Shown piece by piece: positions 61,701-64,000 of a stretch of DNA of 64,000 bases. The DNA is from Planctomycetaceae bacterium (GTDB lineage Bacteria > Planctomycetota > Planctomycetia > Pirellulales > Pirellulaceae): NCBI GenBank assembly GCA_021298315.1, contig JAJTFC010000005.1, positions 17,435-81,434 of the forward strand, given 5' to 3'. Under the pieces are notes generated by a model. It was not told the origin of the DNA and did not search any database. It saw nothing but the letters and a program-made list of their open reading frames with translations. A program made the translations under genes and the position numbers. Every line of letters starts with the position of its first letter. Position 1 is the stretch's first letter.

Positions 61701-63608
61701 TTAAGGTTGTTCGATACCATGTTTTATCTGGGCCTGTCGGATAAGCGACTGCAGTAGATCGATCTGGGTTTGTTCATCCAAGGATCGATCTTCAAGGGCG
61801 TTTCGTTGCGAGCCAACCGGATCGGAATCGTCCGAGGATCCCCATCTTTCACACAGCGTTTCAAGCCGTGCTCGGGGAGCCATCGATGCTTTACCGGCCT
61901 TGAGTACCGCATGCTGCTCTAAAGTCACCAAAACGTTCTTCAGCGCAGGATCCTCTGTGGCCGTCAGAATACTTTGAAAGTCAAGCGAATGGCCTTCAAG
62001 CTCGAGGTTAAGGTATAGTTGAAAAATCGCTAAAGCGGTAGATGACACAAGGTTTTTTGGGGCGATTCGCTCAATAGCCATAGGGACCAGATCGGTGTTG
62101 GTCGCGAGGATTTCAAGCAACTCCAGTTCGACCGCAGAAAGCTCATCGTAGCGATACTCAACGGGCTGTTGATGAAAGTCGCTGGAGTCTCCATGGACAG
62201 CCTCATGGTCCGTTTCGACACCCCCTGAACGATGGGCTGTTGATGCATCGCTGACATTGGCCCATCGCCGAGATTGTTTGCGCAAATCACCAAGACGCAT
62301 TTTGATCTGCGATTGCCCAATGCCGAACTGTCGACTCAGCCTTGAAATGATCTGCTCGAGCCGAACTACAACCCGCGAGTCGCTTTGGCTCGACTCGGGA
62401 ATCTTCGCTAGCGAACCGAGCACGCTCTCGAGTGCAACGGTCGCTCGATGGGTGTCAAGGAGCGGATCAAAGCCTTGGCAGGCTGACCTTATTTTGAATT
62501 CAAGCGCATCGACAGCTTGCGAAATGAGCTCCTTGAGACTCTCGCCCCCATAGCGCAAAAGATAATCGCAGGGGTCGAGTTGGTCGGGCAATGTCAAAAT
62601 CCGCAAGTCCATCGACTCGCTCAGGAAGAGTTCCAAGATTTCGCCAGTACGTTTTTGGCCCGCTTGGTCTCCATCGAGCATCAGCACGACCGAATCGCAA
62701 TACCGCTTGAGCAACCGGATATGGTTTTCCGTCAAGGCTGTCCCGCAGCATGCAACCGCGTTGTCGATACCATGCTGGTGAGCCATCATCACATCGGTGT
62801 ATCCCTCGACGACCACAGCCACTTGAGTCTTCGAAATGCGATCCTTGGCAAAGTTCAAACCGTATAGGGTTTGGTTCTTTTGGTAGAGCCGAGTTTCGCT
62901 GCAGTTGATGTACTTGGCCGCCTCGACCGGCGAGCCAGGCAGTACGCGACCACCCAGTGCAATCGGACGAGACTGAGGATCAAAAATTGGGAATATCAAT
63001 CGATCTCGAAATCGATCGTAACGAGTCTGGCTGGTACCACGCGCCAAAAGCCCAACCTTCTCTAATGCATCCAATGAAATCTTCTCTGCCAAGGCGCGAT
63101 CGGCTAACCAACTCCATGATTCCGGGGCAAATCCTAGCCCGAAACGTTCGGCGTTCGATGCCTCCAAGCCTCGGCTTGCGACATATTCGCGGGCCGCATT
63201 GGCAGCAGGATCGTTCCTGAAATAATCCCGGTACTTTTCGACTGCCCATTGGATCGCTTGATACAACTGCCGCTTGTCCTCGGCCGATGCCCCGGGGGTT
63301 TTCGATCCGGTCGTCTCGATGACGATCCCAGCCTTGTCGGCTAAGAATTGCAATGCCTCCGGGAAACTCATCCCTTCTTTCTGCATGACAAAGCTAAAGG
63401 CATCACCACCGACATCGCAAACCCAACATTTCCAGCTCTGCCTCTCGGCGTTGATCTGCATGCTCGGTCGACGGTCGTCGTGGAATGGACAACGCGAGAC
63501 GAAATTCCTTCCCTGTCGACGAACCTCTGAATAACCACCGATCAAATCGACGATGTTGATTGCCTGCCGCACTCGCTCCTTGGTCTGATTGTCGAAGCTT
63601 GAGTTCAT
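61701..63608 (-). CDS. dnaG: DNA primase
   Basis: A 635-residue bacterial primase that makes RNA primers for replication. It has an N-terminal CHC2-type zinc-binding domain (CPFHDDRRPSMQINAERQSW then KCWVCDVGG, about 39-67), the RNA polymerase core with ERFGLGFAPESWSWL, and the Toprim domain with VAVVVEGYTDVMMAHQHGID (catalytic Glu region, about 259-278) and VVLMLDGDQAGQKRTGEILE (DxD-type acidic pair, about 303-322). The C-terminal helicase-interaction part is less conserved. It starts at the ATG at 63608 with a predicted sigma-70 promoter about 100 bases upstream, and is co-directional with rpoD. No rpsU lies in front; the upstream gene is unrelated. Confidence 0.95.
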   Translation of the reverse strand: MNSSFDNQTKERVRQAINIVDLIGGYSEVRRQGRNFVSRCPFHDDRRPSMQINAERQSWKCWVCDVGGDAFSFVMQKEGMSFPEALQFLADKAGIVIETTGSKTPGASAEDKRQLYQAIQWAVEKYRDYFRNDPAANAAREYVASRGLEASNAERFGLGFAPESWSWLADRALAEKISLDALEKVGLLARGTSQTRYDRFRDRLIFPIFDPQSRPIALGGRVLPGSPVEAAKYINCSETRLYQKNQTLYGLNFAKDRISKTQVAVVVEGYTDVMMAHQHGIDNAVACCGTALTENHIRLLKRYCDSVVLMLDGDQAGQKRTGEILELFLSESMDLRILTLPDQLDPCDYLLRYGGESLKELISQAVDALEFKIRSACQGFDPLLDTHRATVALESVLGSLAKIPESSQSDSRVVVRLEQIISRLSRQFGIGQSQIKMRLGDLRKQSRRWANVSDASTAHRSGGVETDHEAVHGDSSDFHQQPVEYRYDELSAVELELLEILATNTDLVPMAIERIAPKNLVSSTALAIFQLYLNLELEGHSLDFQSILTATEDPALKNVLVTLEQHAVLKAGKASMAPRARLETLCERWGSSDDSDPVGSQRNALEDRSLDEQTQIDLLQSLIRQAQIKHGIEQP

Positions 63609-63708
63609 GGCAAATCAGGGTTTACTTTGAGTCGAAAAATTGTTATTTCCACATCGACAATCGGGAGTGCGCCAAGCTCGGGTGACCCCGGGCCTGATGC
63701 GGGCAAAG

Positions 63709-63738
63709 AGTATCAACGATTTAAAAAGCCCAAGTCAA
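63709..63738 (-). promoter_or_regulatory. Predicted sigma-70 promoter for dnaG-rpoD
   Basis: On the minus strand TTGACT (63738-63733) and GATACT (63714-63709) are separated by 18 bases, close to the -35/-10 consensus (five and four of six matches). The implied transcript start is about 95 bases before the dnaG ATG. This is a pattern match only. A short GGGTGACCC palindrome lies in the resulting leader. Confidence 0.45.
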
Positions 63739-63786
63739 CATCACTTGAGCCAAACTGCGCTCTTGCTCCATTTTATTTCAAAAAAA

Positions 63787-64000
63787 CTAAGGGTGGATTG
63801 TCCAGTCCTTGCTAGCATTCGGATCACCTGAGTTGGGTGTGATCAGTGCGTCGAGTTCAGCGGTGCTGGTCGTTCTGGGGATAATCACCGCATTGCCCTG
63901 CGTGTCGACCCCCAAGGCTACCTGGTTGTGGAGTCCCCCGATCGAGCTCATGGGTGTGTTGCCCAAACTCGGTCCTGTTAATGGAAGATCGATGTCTCCG
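63787..64000 (-). CDS. C-terminal fragment of an unidentified gene, cut by the window edge
   Basis: An open minus-strand frame runs from the window edge to a TAG at 63787-63789, 70 codons, ending NASKDWTIHP. It reads GDIDLPLTGPSLGNTPMSSI, then GGLHNQVALGVDTQGNAVII, with a Ser/Thr/Asn-rich tail. The repetitive Gly/Asp/Thr-rich composition is like a secreted or surface protein, but no family can be assigned from this fragment. It would be transcribed in the same direction as dnaG and ends about 50 bases before the predicted dnaG promoter. Confidence 0.5.
   Translation of the reverse strand, partial: GDIDLPLTGPSLGNTPMSSIGGLHNQVALGVDTQGNAVIIPRTTSTAELDALITPNSGDPNASKDWTIHP

Overview
The window reads as chromosomal DNA from a planctomycete, most likely order Pirellulales (Pirellula/Rhodopirellula-like). 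The evidence is two DUF1549/DUF1553 cytochrome-domain proteins, each paired with a Tat-exported DUF1501 protein, plus a third solitary DUF1501 gene. A very large PVC-type haem-binding beta-propeller protein, a ceramidase-like protein, a NIPSNAP protein, many unknown secreted proteins and clustered intergenic repeats of the kind common in this group point the same way. Nothing looks like a plasmid, prophage, IS element or CRISPR array.

Layout. 1-5.6 kb: glycine-zipper envelope protein; a degraded nucleotidyltransferase gene with its small upstream partner; a solitary DUF1501 gene; metG. 5.8-9.2 kb: an unknown secreted protein, an RDD membrane protein and an SMP-30-like lactonase. 9.2-15.2 kb: a co-directional, partly overlapping envelope cluster of PQQ-like propeller, signal peptidase I-like protein with a zinc-ribbon insertion, M48 protease and three tandem AIM24 proteins. 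15.2-20.3 kb: an Rpn/PD-(D/E)XK protein, then the first DUF1549-DUF1501 pair. 20.5-22.1 kb: tRNA-Leu(UAA) and hemG. 22.4-29.6 kb: NIPSNAP-ceramidase operon divergent from a 1387-residue LamG/propeller/cytochrome c/ThuA protein, then a 116-bp tandem repeat. 29.3-37.4 kb: M16 protease-YciI operon, then DUF1549-DUF1501-GNAT. 37.5-39.1 kb: an orphan RbsA-type ABC ATPase. 39.1-50.4 kb: a tight minus-strand series of acyl-activating enzyme, LplT-like MFS protein, IGHMBP2-like helicase and a 2107-residue protein that joins AddB-like and AddA-like halves in one chain. 50.4-57.6 kb: an FGE-fold protein lacking the active-site cysteine, archaeal-type phosphoglycerate mutase, and a 1519-residue TPR protein. 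57.6-63.6 kb: HUMPS-family lyase/decarboxylase, alanine-type aminotransferase, and the dnaG-rpoD operon with a strong terminator. The right edge cuts an unidentified minus-strand gene.

How the genes fit together. The DUF1549/DUF1501 pairs, propeller-cytochrome protein, ceramidase, lactonase and FGE-fold protein form the exported-protein complement typical of polymer-degrading planctomycetes. The core genes (metG, hemG, tRNA, rpoD, dnaG, apgM) show that this is ordinary chromosome. The features I would examine first are the fused AddB-AddA polypeptide, the dispersed intergenic elements built from iterated GTACTC-type hexamers, the 116-bp tandem repeat, the zinc-ribbon signal peptidase next to M48/AIM24 genes, and the nucleotidyltransferase pseudogene with an in-frame TGA. 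I did not find a self-evident new defence island; the fused recombination nuclease is the strongest candidate for an unusual system. All assignments come from reading motifs by eye; no database search was possible.
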